Assembly (NCBI GenBank): GCA_032358165.1
Contig: JAALGY010000005.1
Span: 1 to 43,700 of the forward strand
DNA length: 43,700 nt
Source of the DNA: Diplosphaera chodatii
Lineage: Eukaryota; Chlorophyta; Trebouxiophyceae; Prasiolales; Stichococcaceae
Reading direction: 5' to 3'
The position numbers and the translations under genes are program-made. How positions within the stretch are numbered: the first letter of the stretch is position 1; each line of letters opens with the position of its first letter. The notes below the pieces were generated by a model, which worked only from the letters and a program-made list of their open reading frames with translations, searched no databases and was not told where the DNA came from. Below, piece after piece: positions 23,605 through 35,700 of this stretch.

Positions 23605-23990
23605 GTGTGCTGCTGAGCAACCTGCTGCCCTATCAAGTCGTGAAACTAGTTGCACTGCTGCAGCCACGTCCCCATGGTTGCTGCATTGATACCGACTTCA
23701 TGCAACGCGAACATGATTGATGGCACTGGTAAGCAGACGTCTTAGACCTGAGAGTATATGTCCCATGCACGCAGGTCGTCATCTGGATCTCTGGTGACGA
23801 TTCCCGCCGAAGTGCTTCCAGCGGCGGGGCAAGGGCTGCCAGCTTGCCACGCCACGCCCGTCCAGCATTGATCTGGCATTTGTGCTCTCTACATCGCAAC
23901 GCCAACTGACTGATCGATCGGCGTTTTTCTTGCCCCAAATTAGAGCTCTGCAGCGCGTGCATCCGGTTGACACTCCTGCGACCTGTCAAG
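23605..23990. promoter_or_regulatory. Divergent promoter region between EF-G1 and peroxiredoxin Q
   Basis: The start codons of EF-G1 (minus) and PrxQ (plus) are 386 bases apart, so both promoters and 5' leaders must lie here. No TATA box or other element could be identified by eye. Confidence 0.55.
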
Positions 23991-25259
23991 ATGCAGACCA
24001 CCTTGCAGACGCAGTTGCGCGCACCAAAGGTAGCCCAGGCCTTCACCACCCGGCCCCAGCGCAGGGCTGCACTCCACAGGTCAGCTACACTGATCCGCAG
24101 CCTGAAGGTGAGCATACAGACCAGCTCCCAATGCCCATGTGCATGATAACACAGAGCAGGTGCAATGGCGTGATCAGAATCTGCTGGCATAATGCTTGTG
24201 CGAATCCTTCTTTCTCTGACTCTTAGGTTGGTGACAAGGCTCCGGACTTCACGCTGAAGACTTCGGTGAGCGGTGCAGTGAGTGCATGTTGCGTCCGCAT
24301 CCCTCGCAGCATGGAATATGATCTAGATTGCTGAACATCTGGCATGTACCTGCCCGCAGGACGGCAAGCAGGTGAAGCTCAGCAGCTACCAGGGCTTCCT
24401 GGGCAAGCCGGTGGTCCTGTACTTCTATCCAGCGGACGACTCGCCAGGTGCGGGGTGGCCATGAGCGCTGCCCTCGGATGCTAAGGTATCTTCTGAGCAT
24501 GCGGTATCTGCAGCCGCTGTATCGATTGCCCTTTTCATCGTCTGCAGGCTGCACGAAGCAGGCCAACGCCTTCAAGTCGTCCATCAGCGCCTTCAAGAAG
24601 GCCGGCGCCGTCGGTGAGCCAGATGACCTTTGCACCCATGTTGCTTCTCGCTGCAAAGGTCAAAGCTGCTGCCACCCCGAGGTGATCATGGGGCGACCTT
24701 TATCGGCACGTAAGCGTGCTACCGCATGCCGCGTGCAGTGCTGGGCATCAGCGGGCAGGACGCCGAGTCGAAGGTCAAGTTCAGCGACAAGCTGGGCGGC
24801 ATCCCCTTCCCGCTGCTGGTGGACGAGGGCGACGCGGTCCGCAAGTCGTTCGGCGTGAAGAAGGACCTGCTGGGCCTGCTGGACGTGAGTGCTTGCTGCT
24901 GCTGCATGACTGCACCATGCTTCAAATGTGCACCCCGCTGTACCGTGCGTAGGCCTTGCAGCGCAGGCAGGCGCCATGAGATGCGGGTGCAATCGAGATC
25001 TGCCTGGCTTCTGGTGCAGGGCCGGGAGACCTACGTGTTTGGCAAGGACGGCACCGTCAAGTGCGTCTACAACAACCAGGTGGGCGCAGTGTGAAGGTGT
25101 CTGCACCTGTGTGCTCTGTGGATCGGTGCCGTCGACTCCTCGATGCAGTGGTGCTGCTAAATCTCATGAGCTGAATCGTGCATCACAGCTGTTCTTCTGC
25201 TGCTGCAGTTTGACCCGGAGAGCCATGTGGGCGAGGCGCTGGAGGCTCTCAGCGCCTGA
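23991..25259 (+). CDS. PRXQ: Peroxiredoxin Q (BCP family), plastid-type, lacking the usual resolving cysteine
   Basis: Seven exons give 188 aa: 23991-24107, 24227-24265, 24360-24447, 24548-24613, 24739-24884, 25020-25079, 25209-25259. It reduces hydrogen peroxide and alkyl hydroperoxides with thiol donors such as thioredoxin. Residues 1-39 are basic, hydroxylated and acid-free, as in a transit peptide. The mature part starts VGDKAPDFTLK and shows VVLYFYPADDSPGCTKQ, so Cys83 is the peroxidatic cysteine. Typical PrxQ/BCP proteins have the resolving cysteine five residues later; here that position is Asn88. The only other cysteine is Cys167 (KCVYNN). The protein may therefore work as a 1-Cys enzyme or use Cys167 or a partner thiol. 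The GISGQD and FPLLVDEGDAVRKSFGV segments fit the family. Length is normal for a precursor. Confidence 0.93.
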
Positions 25260-25705
25260 TGGTCTGGCGCCATATGCCAGCGGGGCAAATCCATGCGCTG
25301 CTGGGTGTGACTAGGGTCCCCTAGAGGACAGACAACCGCATTCGGAAATTGCCACCAGTATCAGTAGTTGCCAGCGTGGCCCAATGCCTTCTGGGCAGAA
25401 TTCTCTTGCAGCAAAAGTGTGTAGGCCGCACCATTTTGGGCAGTTCCCTCTGCTATATCCGCTTGTCCGACAACCATGTCAGTTTAGGCGGACTCATCCG
25501 TGAACATTGGATTGACATTAGCAACACGAAGCACCACCAGACCGCAGCAGGAATGCCACAGATGCTACCGTAGTTTGCGAGCTGCAAAGCAGGTGTGATA
25601 TTAGGGCGAACAGTACGACTTACCTGCCTCTCCTACAATGGCCAATGGCAAATTCACTGTGCACCGCCCACACCGATGTAAACTCAGGCTTGAAAGTCTG
25701 TTGTT
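25260..25705. other. Intergenic spacer, no gene seen
   Basis: Separates the PrxQ stop from the first U-box gene on the same strand. Short open frames lack homology. A TGTAA near 25677 is over 400 bases from the PrxQ stop, too far to assign with any confidence. Confidence 0.4.
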
Positions 25706-28700
25706 ATGGCGTCGTCGAAGTCGCCGCGGGCTGGGGTCCTGGGCGACCTGCCGGACGACTTCCGATGCCCTCTATCCGGCGACATCATGACAGACCCCGT
25801 GAGTGTTTCATGCTATTTTGGAAGCCACAGCAAAGTCCTATGCGCCTATTCCCAGCTCTGCTTTCACTGCCGTTGTGGAGTCCGTCGTGTGCGGGTGTTG
25901 AGGTCCATTGTGCATGAACACATACCCAGCTGGGTGCTCCTGCTGCAACCAAAGCGTTGCAGGCTGTCACGACGCTCGCTCCTCCCTACTTCATCTGACA
26001 GCAGGTCGATGCCGTGGGCAGGTCACGCTGGTGGAGACCGGCCAGACCTTCCAACGTGCTGCCATCGAGGACTGGTTCGCCAGGTGCACACCTGCGCTGC
26101 TTGCAAACCCTGCAGTTACCCTGCACACTGTTGGCAGGCTAACAACGGTCGAGACCCCGCCTGCGTGCAGCAGCCTCGCCTTCGGTTACCATATGCGTTG
26201 TAGCTTGGACACGCAGGGGCCTGGATACATGCCCCCAGACGAAGGCGCCCCTGACGAGCAGCAGAATCGAGGCCAACGCCGAGCTGAAGCTGCGGGTGCT
26301 GGAGTGGCTCAAGGCCCGGCGCGCGGAGCTGCAGGCCCAGACGCGCAGCAGTGTGCCTGCAGAACCGCAGCCGGCGCCGGGCATCATGGTGAGCAGCTTT
26401 TGAGACCCGCAGACTGGTGCATGTGCATGTAGACACCGGTTGCACCTGTGTTCGACCGCCCCGCATGCCGAGCTAACAGTCGCAAGCTCTGCAAAGCCAT
26501 GGGCGAACATGTCGCCGCTTGTGACTGCAGGGTTCATCGCCGGGCGGCAGAGATCCTGGGCAGCTGGGAAACCTGGTGCGGCAGGGACGCCTCAACGAGC
26601 TCATCCGGCAGGCCAGCGCCGAACCAGGCGGCGCCGACGCTGCTTCTGACGCAGCCGTGGCAGCTGTCAACGGCAGGCCAGAGGCGTCAAATGGCAGCAC
26701 CGCCAAGGGGGTCGCAAGGCTGAACCTCAACAGGGACTCTGCCGGCACACAGTCCGGCGGCGGCGGCGGCTACGCCAAAGCGCCAGCAGGGCTGAGGCGG
26801 AACTCTTCAAGCAGCCCGCTGCCGAGTCCTCGCGCTGGGGCGGCCACCTCGGACACGGGCGGGTGCGTCACTCAGGCCGTGTTCACATGACAGCAGTTCC
26901 CCGCACTGCAGTGCTGATGCAGCATATTGTATCACAAGGGTGTACGCCTTGATAGCATATGCAGTTAGTGCGCTTCTTGGACTGATTTGCTCGGATGTTG
27001 TGCAGGGGCGCTGCCACAACACCATATGTGAGGCCGGCGCCTGCAGCGCTGCATTCGCCGAGGAACGCCGCACTGGAGGGGCCGTACACGCCCCAATGGG
27101 TGCCGAGCTCTGCTGAGCAGCCGGTAGCGCAGCAGCAACTGCCAGTCCCTGTGCAGCAGCAGCCGGAGCAGCAGCAGCAGCAGCAGCAGCAGCCAGCCTC
27201 TGCACCGCAGCAGCTGGAGCAGCAGCAGCAGCAGCAGCAGCAGGAGCCATTGCAGAAACAGTCCCTGCTGCAGCAGCAGCCACAGCAGCAAGATCAAGAC
27301 CCTACTCAGGTGCGGAGTCCTGTTGCAAGTGTCTGTAACAGCAGCACGAATAGTACTGGGCCATCAGGATGGCTGTTCTCTTTGGGTGCCATTATCAGCA
27401 GCACCTGCATCGCTGCAGTGCCCGGCTTGCCTTGCACAGGAAGGTGCAGGCGGCCGTCTCACTGGGGCACCTTTCATGCAGGACGCTGCGCCGCCGCAGC
27501 AGCAGCACGCACAAGGGCCGCCGCCCAAGACGCCGTCCTTTGACCAGTGGGCGCACCGCGATGCTGCCCTTGCAGCCGCGCAGATGCCCTCCAGCGGCGG
27601 CGGCGCCACGGCAGCAGCCGGCGATGTGCTGCCGGCTGTGCCGGAGCAGCCACAATCGCCACAGCAGAGCACTGACGAGCCAGACAATGCCTCCAGTCAG
27701 CCTGCGGCTGCAGCGGCAGCAGCAGCGCCAGATGCGACAGCGGAGATGCCAGGGCAGCGTGCAGACCAGGCATCGCCGGGCACTGGTGGCACTGGCTTTA
27801 CAGCGTTTTCAACCTTTCTTGCGCCTCATGGCGGTCGACCCCTGTCACGACTGTCAGCTCAGCTGCCTGAGGCAACGCCAGCTGCTCAACAGCCGGCTGG
27901 GACGGCAGATGCTGCAGCCGGCAACTCGCAGCCCTGGCAGCCGCCTGCAGCTTCAGAGTCGAATGCGCAGCAAAGCTGGCCGCAGCCGGATCCAGCGCAG
28001 GACCAGCACCAGCAGCACGATTTGCAGCAACAGAAGCATGCCGCGCACGAGGCAGGTCCTCCAGAACAGCAGTACCGTCAGCAACATGACTGGCAGCAGC
28101 AGCAGCAGCAGCAGCAGCCGCAGCGCCAGGACCAGCAGGCGCAGCCGCCGCACAGTGAACACAGCTGGCAGGAGCAGAAGGGGCAGCAGTACGACCCTCA
28201 ATATGGCTACCATCAGCAGCAGCAACCGCAGCAGTACAGTCAGCAGTATTACGACCAGCAGCAGCAGCAGCCGCTGCAGCAGTACGGTCAGGAGCACTAT
28301 GACCAACAGCAGCAGCAACAGCCGCAGCAGCAGTACGGTCAGCTGCAGTATGACCAGCAGCAGCAGCCGCAACAGCAGTATGATCAGCTGCAGTACGGGC
28401 AGCAGCAGCAGCAGCTGCAGCAGGCGCCGTACCACGTCGAGCAGGAGGCGGTGACCCGCAAGCCGCCAGTGTCGCAGACCTACTCCTGGGAGGACCCCGC
28501 CGGCCAGCACACGTACCACCACGCCAGCGGCGGCTACCAGAAGAACTCATACAGCACCACGCTTGCGACGATCGCGGCGGCAAAGGAGCGCTGGGGCAAC
28601 TCCACCAGGTGCGAGCAGAACCCTGTTCCAACTGCTCAGGACTTCGATTTATTCTTGCTGGTTCCAGTCATCGTCAAGTGCGTGTGCCAGATAGTTTGAG

Positions 28701-28975
28701 GTTTTCCCAGCCTGGCGTGCAGGTTCCCGGAGTGGCAGCCCCCGCCAGAGGCGCAGGGCAGCGGCGCGCTGCAGCAGCAGCAGGGCACAGCGGGGTCGGC
28801 GGGCGGACAGCAGTACTATAGCGGTCCGTCAGGCGCCCAGGGCTACCAGGATGCGCAGCAGCCAAGGCCCGGCGCCGGTCCCACAGCAGGGTATCAGGCG
28901 CAGGCCGGCGGCACCACCCTTGTCGACAGATATGGTCAGCGTGAGCCGGACTACAGCTACTATCACACAGGTTGA
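25706..28975 (+). CDS. U-box domain protein with long Gln-rich region
   Basis: Seven exons give 780 aa: 25706-25798, 26022-26083, 26217-26388, 26531-26862, 27006-27309, 27482-28608, 28723-28975. Residues about 17-80 form a U-box, the E2-binding fold of E3 ubiquitin ligases: FRCPLSGDIMTDP, VTLVETGQTFQRAAIEDWF, and GLDTCPQTKAPLTSSRIEAN. A predicted helix rich in Lys/Arg/Glu follows, then RLNELIRQAS near 129-138. Residues about 260-640 are very rich in Gln, Pro, Ala and Tyr, with runs of up to eight Gln and repeats of YDQQQQ and QYGQ form. The C-terminus holds AAAKERWGNSTRFPEWQPPP (split by the last intron), nearly identical in the next gene. No ARM repeats are present. U-box intron positions match those of the next gene, so the two are tandem duplicates. 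Ubiquitin ligase activity is inferred from the domain; the substrate is unknown. Confidence 0.88.
27150..27290 (+). repeat. CAG-rich run encoding polyglutamine
   Basis: Imperfect CAG repeats in exon 5 of the first U-box gene give two runs of eight Gln separated by a short Pro/Ala/Ser segment. Translation stays open in the gene's frame. Confidence 0.85.
28010..28425 (+). repeat. Second CAG-rich Gln/Tyr repeat region
   Basis: In-frame CAG runs interspersed with TACGAC, TACGGT and CTGCAG units encode repeated Q-rich blocks containing Tyr-Asp and Tyr-Gly. The long Ala-rich frame on the opposite strand is a by-product of this composition. Confidence 0.8.
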
Positions 28976-29726
28976 CAGTAGAGCATCCCGCACTGGTGAC
29001 CCTATGTACCCCAACATTGTCGGCTCCCTCTGGGCGTTGAACGGGCTGCGGCTGCTGTGAACCATGTTGCTGTTGTACAGGTGCTTGGCTGATTGCGATG
29101 AACTAGTATGGTCTGATCTTGTTGGTAAACAATGATTGAGTGCAGCGTGCTTTATTTGCTCTTGCGCATATACTGGTATGCTTCACAACCTGCGGTAGCG
29201 GCACGGGTGTGGTGATCGCAGATGCCCCTGCCGTTGTTCTGTATCGTCTGCAGACTCGTGTGTTGAGGATTGCTGTTGGTGTATGAACGCCGACATGACG
29301 GTTAGCAGGTTCATCATCAGCTGCGGGCAGGAACAACAATGCATTGTCGTCAGATGTCTCCACTGCCCAGCACTCGCGAGAGCGCTCGCGTAGAGGTGAT
29401 ATCCGCTGACACATGATACCACACATGTCGTGCACCTCCAGTCGTCTATCGTCTGGAACGTGTCGGGCCTGCGCCTGGCAAACACAGCCGTTGCAACGCA
29501 CGCGTTGTCTCAGAGTAAACCTGGTAGCTGACTTGGCAGCTCGTCAGCACTCCGAGATCTTGGGTGCTCTGCTATGAGCGGCAACGGCTGATCACATCCC
29601 GCTATGTGGTTTTGAGACGCTGTTGGTCGTGATCTGTGCTGCAGTAGGGTGCGGCATGGCAAACTATCAGTGATCTTGTGATAAAGGTTGCCATCGCCAG
29701 GCTGTGCAGCCGAGAATCAGTGCGCC
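28976..29726. other. Intergenic spacer between the tandem U-box genes
   Basis: About 750 bases with no supported gene. The minus-strand open frame at 29103-29501 has no recognisable homology and no splice partners. The promoter of the second U-box gene should lie in the right part. Confidence 0.4.
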
Positions 29727-32700
29727 ATGGCGCCGCTGGACGACATGCCGCCCGAGCTCAAGTGCCCACTGTCTGGCAGCATCATGACGGATCCGGTGAG
29801 CTCGCCGTGTGGAGAGCATAATGGTCAGCTGCTGCCTCTGTTGCCCCAGCCACCTTGCGACACCCTTACCTCGCAGAAAAAAAAGGCATTTGGCAGCTGC
29901 TGGGCTCACCATGCGATGTGCTGGGCCGCAGGTGCTGCTGGTGGAGACGGGAGTCACCTTCCAGCGGCGAGCGATCGAGGACTGGTTTGCCAGGTGAGGC
30001 ACCAGCCATGCACAGCGCAAATATGGGCCTGCTGTGCCTGTGGTCTGCGGCGCGGTCGGCAACGCTGCATGCAGAACTCCAGATTTGAGGAGTACTACGT
30101 GCAGAGCTCGTGCATCTACCAGGCTGGCAGCAAGCCACAATGTGGTTGGACACGATGCTGAGCGCACATGCAATACCCTGCAGGGGCCTGGACATGTGCC
30201 CCGAGACGCAGGTGCGCCTCACCAGCAGCCGGCTGGAGCCCGACCCGGAGCTGAAGCGGCGCGTGCTGGCCTGGCTGAAGGTGCTGCCTCCGCCCATCTG
30301 TCCAGCGGCGCCCAGAGGTTGATCGTCAGGCCCCAAAGCAGACGCCAGACAACGCTGTGTGCAAACGCTGCTTACAGTTGCTGATTTGGCTCCCTGCACA
30401 GGCCAAGAAGGACGAGCTGCAGGCGCGCGCGTCGCAGCCAACGACCCCGCGGGCGTCGCCGAAGCCGGGCACCTCGCCGCCGGGCTCGCCAGGCCTCAGC
30501 CCGCGCTCCGGCCTGAACGAGCTCATCCTGCAGGCCAGCAGCAGCCCCAAGGACCTGGCGCAGCAGCCCGGGGCGGCCGGCGGAGGCCAGCCAGCGGCGC
30601 AGCAGCCCGAGGCGCCCTCTGACGCCGTGGCACCCCTCCACCTTGGCCCGGCGTCGGCAGCCGGTCCAGGGCCGGCGCCTGGCGGCGCCGCAGCTCAGGC
30701 TGCAGCTGCCCGCCCCTCGCCCAGCGCCGTGCCCTCCATCTTCGCCGGCAGGTGGGCAGACCAGCAGCAGCCTGCGTTGGTCAGCGGCAGCCAGCCAGCG
30801 GCTCAGCAGCCCGAGGTGGCCTCTGACGGCTTGGCGCGCCTGCACCTGGGCCCAGCACTGCCAGCCGGCTCAGGCCAGACGCCTGGTGCTGTGGCTCCTC
30901 AGGCTGCAGCCGCCAGGCTCTCGCCCAGCCCCGTGCCCTCCATCTTTGCCAGCAAATGGGCCGAGCACCAGCAGCAGCAGCAGCAGTCGATGAATCAGGG
31001 GCAGCAGCGGATGGCTCAGCACCAGGCACCAGCGCCTCAGCAGGAGCTGCCGCAGCGGCCTGCGCCACATGTGACCGTGCATGAGGAGCCTGCAGTGCAG
31101 CCGCGGGCACCCAGCTCGCCTCCAGCTGCGCCGCGACCGTCTACGCCGCCTGCGCAGCAGCAGCAACCAGCGGCTCAGCCCACCAGGTCGGTGTTCGCAG
31201 GCAGGTGGAGCCAAGCAGAGCCAGAGCCAGAGCCGCGGCCTTCAACGCCACCTGCGCAGCAGCCGCCGCGGCCGCCGGCCCCCAGCAGATCCGTCTTTGC
31301 TGACAGGTGGGCCAGCCAGGGTGCCGGCGGCAGCGCGGGAGACGAAACTGCCACCCCGCCGAGCCCCCCTTCAGCGCAGGCTGCGCCCTCTCAGACGTCC
31401 TTTGTTGCATTTGCTGCCGCCGCCAGGAGGCGCACGCCCAGCAGCAGCCCCGTTGGCTCCCCGCCGAGCCCCGCCGGCATCCCCGCCACACCCCCAGCCG
31501 TGCCGCCAACCAGCTCTCCAGCCGCTGGCAGTCCACAGCAGCACAGCAGCCCGCCGACCCCGCCTGAGCCCCAGGACCTGCGCCGCTATGCTGATGTTGA
31601 GAACGCCACCCAGGCTGTGCCGACTTCGCCAATGCACGCAGCTGCATCGACGCCGCTGCCGTATCAAGCGGCGGCACCCGCGCCTCATGGCGCGCCCGTC
31701 CGCTCGTACAGCCACTTCCACGAGATGCAGCGCGGCCGCCACGAGCAGAGCCTCGCCACCGTGGCGGCGGCGCAGCAGCGCTGGGGCAACCAGTCCAAGT
31801 GCGTTGGCTGATCCGATTGTCGGCTAGATGGGCAGCATTGCGTCGTGATCGTAAGCTGCCCACTGCATTGTGCGCTCATGCTGCTATCGTGCCCAGCATA
31901 CCCGATGATCTGCGACACAGGGTAGACCGCAGTTCAGCCAACCCTGCACCTGAAGACGGACGCTTGTGCCCGGTGTGAATGCTGCAGGTTTCCTGAGTGG
32001 CAGCCACCAGCGGAGGCGCAGCAGCCAGCGATGGCGCCTGGCGGCCAGGCCCCGTCGCAGCCGATGTCCCTGCTGCAGCGCATCCAGCTGCAGAAGGAGG
32101 AAGAGGCGGTCGCTGCCGCTGGGCAGCCGTGCACCAGCTACCAAGGTCAGTCCACACGCAGTATCGTTGTCAAGGGTTGTGGCGTTGCTCGAAGTGCCAC
32201 AGGATGCACAGACCCAGGCAACCAAGCACTGCCTTAACAGAACAGTTGCAAGTCATGCGCAGCCTTCTGTGCAGTACTTGCGAATCGTCCTTCCATGGTT
32301 CCATATCAGAATGCTGGACACACGTCAGGATAATGCATGTCGGCGTGCTGTTTCTGCTGAATGGGGTGTGGCCCTGCCACATAGGTCCCACGGTCATGCC
32401 GCCAATGCAGCCGATGGCGCCGATGGCGCACAACCTCGCATCAGCAGGCCACCCCTCTTACAGTCAGGCGGCGCCAGCTCAAACTCACCCCTACTATGAT
32501 GCCTCAACCTTCAAGCAGCCGCCTGCCCCGCAGTATGGGCCGCCGCCCGGCAGCCAGGCCGCGCAGGACGCCGCCATTTTGCAGCAGTGGACCCACCCTG
32601 CAGCGCCGCCGGCAGATGCTCACGAGAACGGCGCAGATCGCTCACGCACGGTGTCAGCAGAGCTGCCGCCGCAGCAGGCTGCTGGTGGCAGCCAGGCAGA

Positions 32701-35700
32701 CGTCCCTCAGCAGCAGCCGCGGTCGGTGTTTGCACAGGAGTGGGCGCAGTCTGCCTCGTCGCCGCACGCCGACTCAGCTGAGCCTGCAGCGCGGCAGCGC
32801 ACAGCTTCAGCGGAGCTGCCGCCGCAGCAGCCCGTCGTGAGCCAGGCCGCGACGCCAGCAGCGCCGCAGCAGCCGCAGCCGTCGGTGTTTGCCAGCCAGT
32901 GGGCACAGCAGCAGGGCACCACCCCGCCGGACTCCGCAGCGCAGCAGCACCAGCAGCCGGTGCCGGGCCAAGCTCAGGAGGCGCACACCAAGCACTGGCA
33001 GCCGCCTGCAGTGGCTACCGCAGGCGTTGCTGGCCTGGCCGCTGGCGCTGCTGCCGGCATTGCTGCCGGCGCTGCTGTGGCAGCTGGGTCGGGCGCCGGC
33101 GCCGCATGGAACGCAGCTGGCACTGGCAGTGCGCAGCCGCCTGCACAGCAGTACAGTGGCTACTGGCAGCCGCCGGCGCTGAGTGGGGCACCGCAGCGGC
33201 CCGCGGCCTCTGCCGCCGCTGCACCGCAGTCGCAACCCCTGGCGACCGCCTCGTCGAGCGCCTCCCCACGGGTCTCGCCCCGCCAGGTGTGGATTCAGGC
33301 CCAGCCGCAGGCTGTTACGTGAGCCCCTTGCTGGGCTCCTCATTGCTCAACGGGCTGCCAGTGCCGTCAGCACAGCAGCTCGAATGAACCTCAACTCCTT
33401 CCCTGCAAAGTACCCAGTGAACTCAAGCTGGAAGCCACATCCTTTTGCTATGGTTACTTACTTGCAAAGCCGTGTCGTACGGGCTTAGGCTGTGTAGACA
33501 GATGTCAGCTCCAGGTCTTTCAGAATTGCCCCTTGATGGCCTGACCGCAGAATCTTGTGGGCGTGTGCACAGGGCAGCACGGAGTCGGCGGAGGCGCAGG
33601 CGGCACGCGAGACCGCCCGCCGCATCATGGGCCGCTCATCCATCACATCTGACACGAATGAGAAGCCGGACCGCCTGCGGGCGGCGTCCGGCAGCGCCGG
33701 CGTCGAGGACGAGGATTTTGAGGCGCAGCTGGGTGAGGTCACTGGTTCTGCTGCAGGCCGGCCACTGCATGTTCAGGGTCCTCAGAAAATGCCAGTGTGA
33801 GGCGGCTGACGCTTGTGTTGTGTGGTGCAGCCGCTGCGGCCGCCGCCGCTGGGAGCTCTGCCGCTGTCGTCGGCGCCGCCAGCGCCGCAGCAGTGCAGGG
33901 CCGTGAGGCTTCAGCTGACAGCCTGCGGGTGCGCTCTTAAGATGATGCCGCACATCCGTTGCCACTCTGGCCAGCCAGACTGTAGCACGGCTGCAGCGTT
34001 AGCACCATGTTGTGGGGTGCCAGCTGCAGCACTCCGACTGCACAGGTCCGGAAGCTGTCAAGCTGACGGCTCCGTGCTCCCTGCACACCGCAGGCGCCCT
34101 CGGCAAGCTCTGCAGCGGACCCCAGCTTCATGCAAGCCGCCACGCCACAGCTGTCGCCCGCGATCTCGCCCCGCTCAGGCCCACATCACGAGCGCCTGCC
34201 CTCCGATGCACAGATCCTGGTATGGCAGCCCTTGCGGCAGCACCTTCTTTCTCCTTAGCAGCTTTCCACGCAGGTTTTAGTTGTTCACAGAGGTTGCCAT
34301 GTTGCACATAGTCTTTTGCTGCCTTCATATTCCAGACTAGCTGAGGCGCATTTCTTCTGCCAGCTGCCAAAGTCCCAAACGCCTTTGCACTGCAGAGCCC
34401 GCCTGCGGGGGCGCCAGCAGGGGAGGCGGTGCCGTACCCCCGCGACCTGCCCACCGACGAGCCCAGCATGTGCACCCGGGCGCAGGACATCCTGCTGCTG
34501 CTGGCCGGCCCGCAGATGCAGCTGGAGTCCACACGGGTGCGGCTGCTGCCCTTGATTTCGGAATGGTTGGGACTCATGCCCTGATTCCGCCAACGCTGGT
34601 ATACAGCATGCTGGCATGACCACATGTAATGCCGATGAAAGGCTCAGGTGCCTGCTGAGATCGGAGGCGTCAGCCGATGACCAGCTAGACTTTCGCGGCT
34701 GCTGCAGGGGGCGTCGCCGTACCAGGCGTGGCAGCTGCGGGAGCTGGCGGTGGACTCCTCCTGCCGCGCCGCCATGCTGCAGGCCGGCGCCATCCCCACC
34801 CTGGCCGCCCTGCTGGCCGACAGGTGCGGCACAGATCTGGACCTGAGACCGCCGTGTAAGGAGCTTCTGGCCGCATGGCAATGCGTGACACGGCAGCGGT
34901 GACAGCATCTATGCTGTAGAGTAGCTGCCAGAAAAGCGCTGGACATGTAGTGACAAAGCTGTGAGAGCCGTGATATCTGTACAGGGGCCTGCCTTGCGGG
35001 ACACACGCGAACGCGGCGGCGACGCTGATGCGGCTGGGGGCGCAGGACGCAGAGGCGTGCGAGGCCATCGGTCAGTCTGGCGCCTTCGCCTCACTGGCCG
35101 ACATGATCAACTGCCCCGAGGGCGCCTGCAGGTGCAGCCTCCTCTTTTCTGAACGCTGCCTACTGTTGAGCATCGGATTTGCATGTGGCAGCTTGACACG
35201 TTGCAGTGGTTGTCATGGGCAGTGTACTGCTGAAGCAGGTGACCTGCACATGGTCAATGGCCATGCTGTTGTGATATGTTGCAGGGAGGCCGGTGCGCTG
35301 GCGCTGGCGTTCATTGGGTGGAGCGACGCCGGCGCGAAGGCCGCCATCTTCGAGGCCGTTGCCAACGCGGGGCTGCGGCAGGACGCGCTGCAACTGAGCG
35401 GCAGCCGCCATGCCCTGGCGCAGCAGGTTCGCCAGGCCCCTGCACAAGTCATCTTGTCAGCATCACATTTGCACGTTCGAGCTTGGCAAGTCGCACACTC
35501 ATGGTGCAGTCGGTAGTTCTGATGCTTGTCGATCACATGCCGGGGCGACTGGCGTCCTGCACATCCTGCTGAGCAGAGCAACCCGTTTTTTGGTCAAACT
35601 TGAATGCTGCTGGTGTCCCCACAGGCCAGCGGTGTGAGCGAAGCCTCCACCCCCAGCAGCACCTCCAGGTCGCCCTTCGGCTCCAGGCCCTCGCCCATCA

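Noticed and set aside
23605..23667. Earlier EF-G1 start at 23667
   Set aside because: The first codon there is GTG; the first ATG in frame is at 23604 and begins a good mitochondrial presequence.
27150..28425. Repeats that could suggest a CRISPR array
   Set aside because: They are in-frame CAG-type codon repeats without unique, equal-length spacers, in a eukaryotic gene.
27369..28454. 361-aa Ser/Arg-rich plus-strand frame overlapping the U-box gene
   Set aside because: Alternative frame of the same CAG repeats, read as AGC (Ser); it does not join to other exons and lacks homology.
27798..28631. 277-aa Ala-rich minus-strand open frame
   Set aside because: Produced by reading the CAG/CTG repeats of the U-box gene on the other strand.
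29103..29501. 132-aa minus-strand open frame between the U-box genes
   Set aside because: No homology, no splice partners and unremarkable composition; probably chance.
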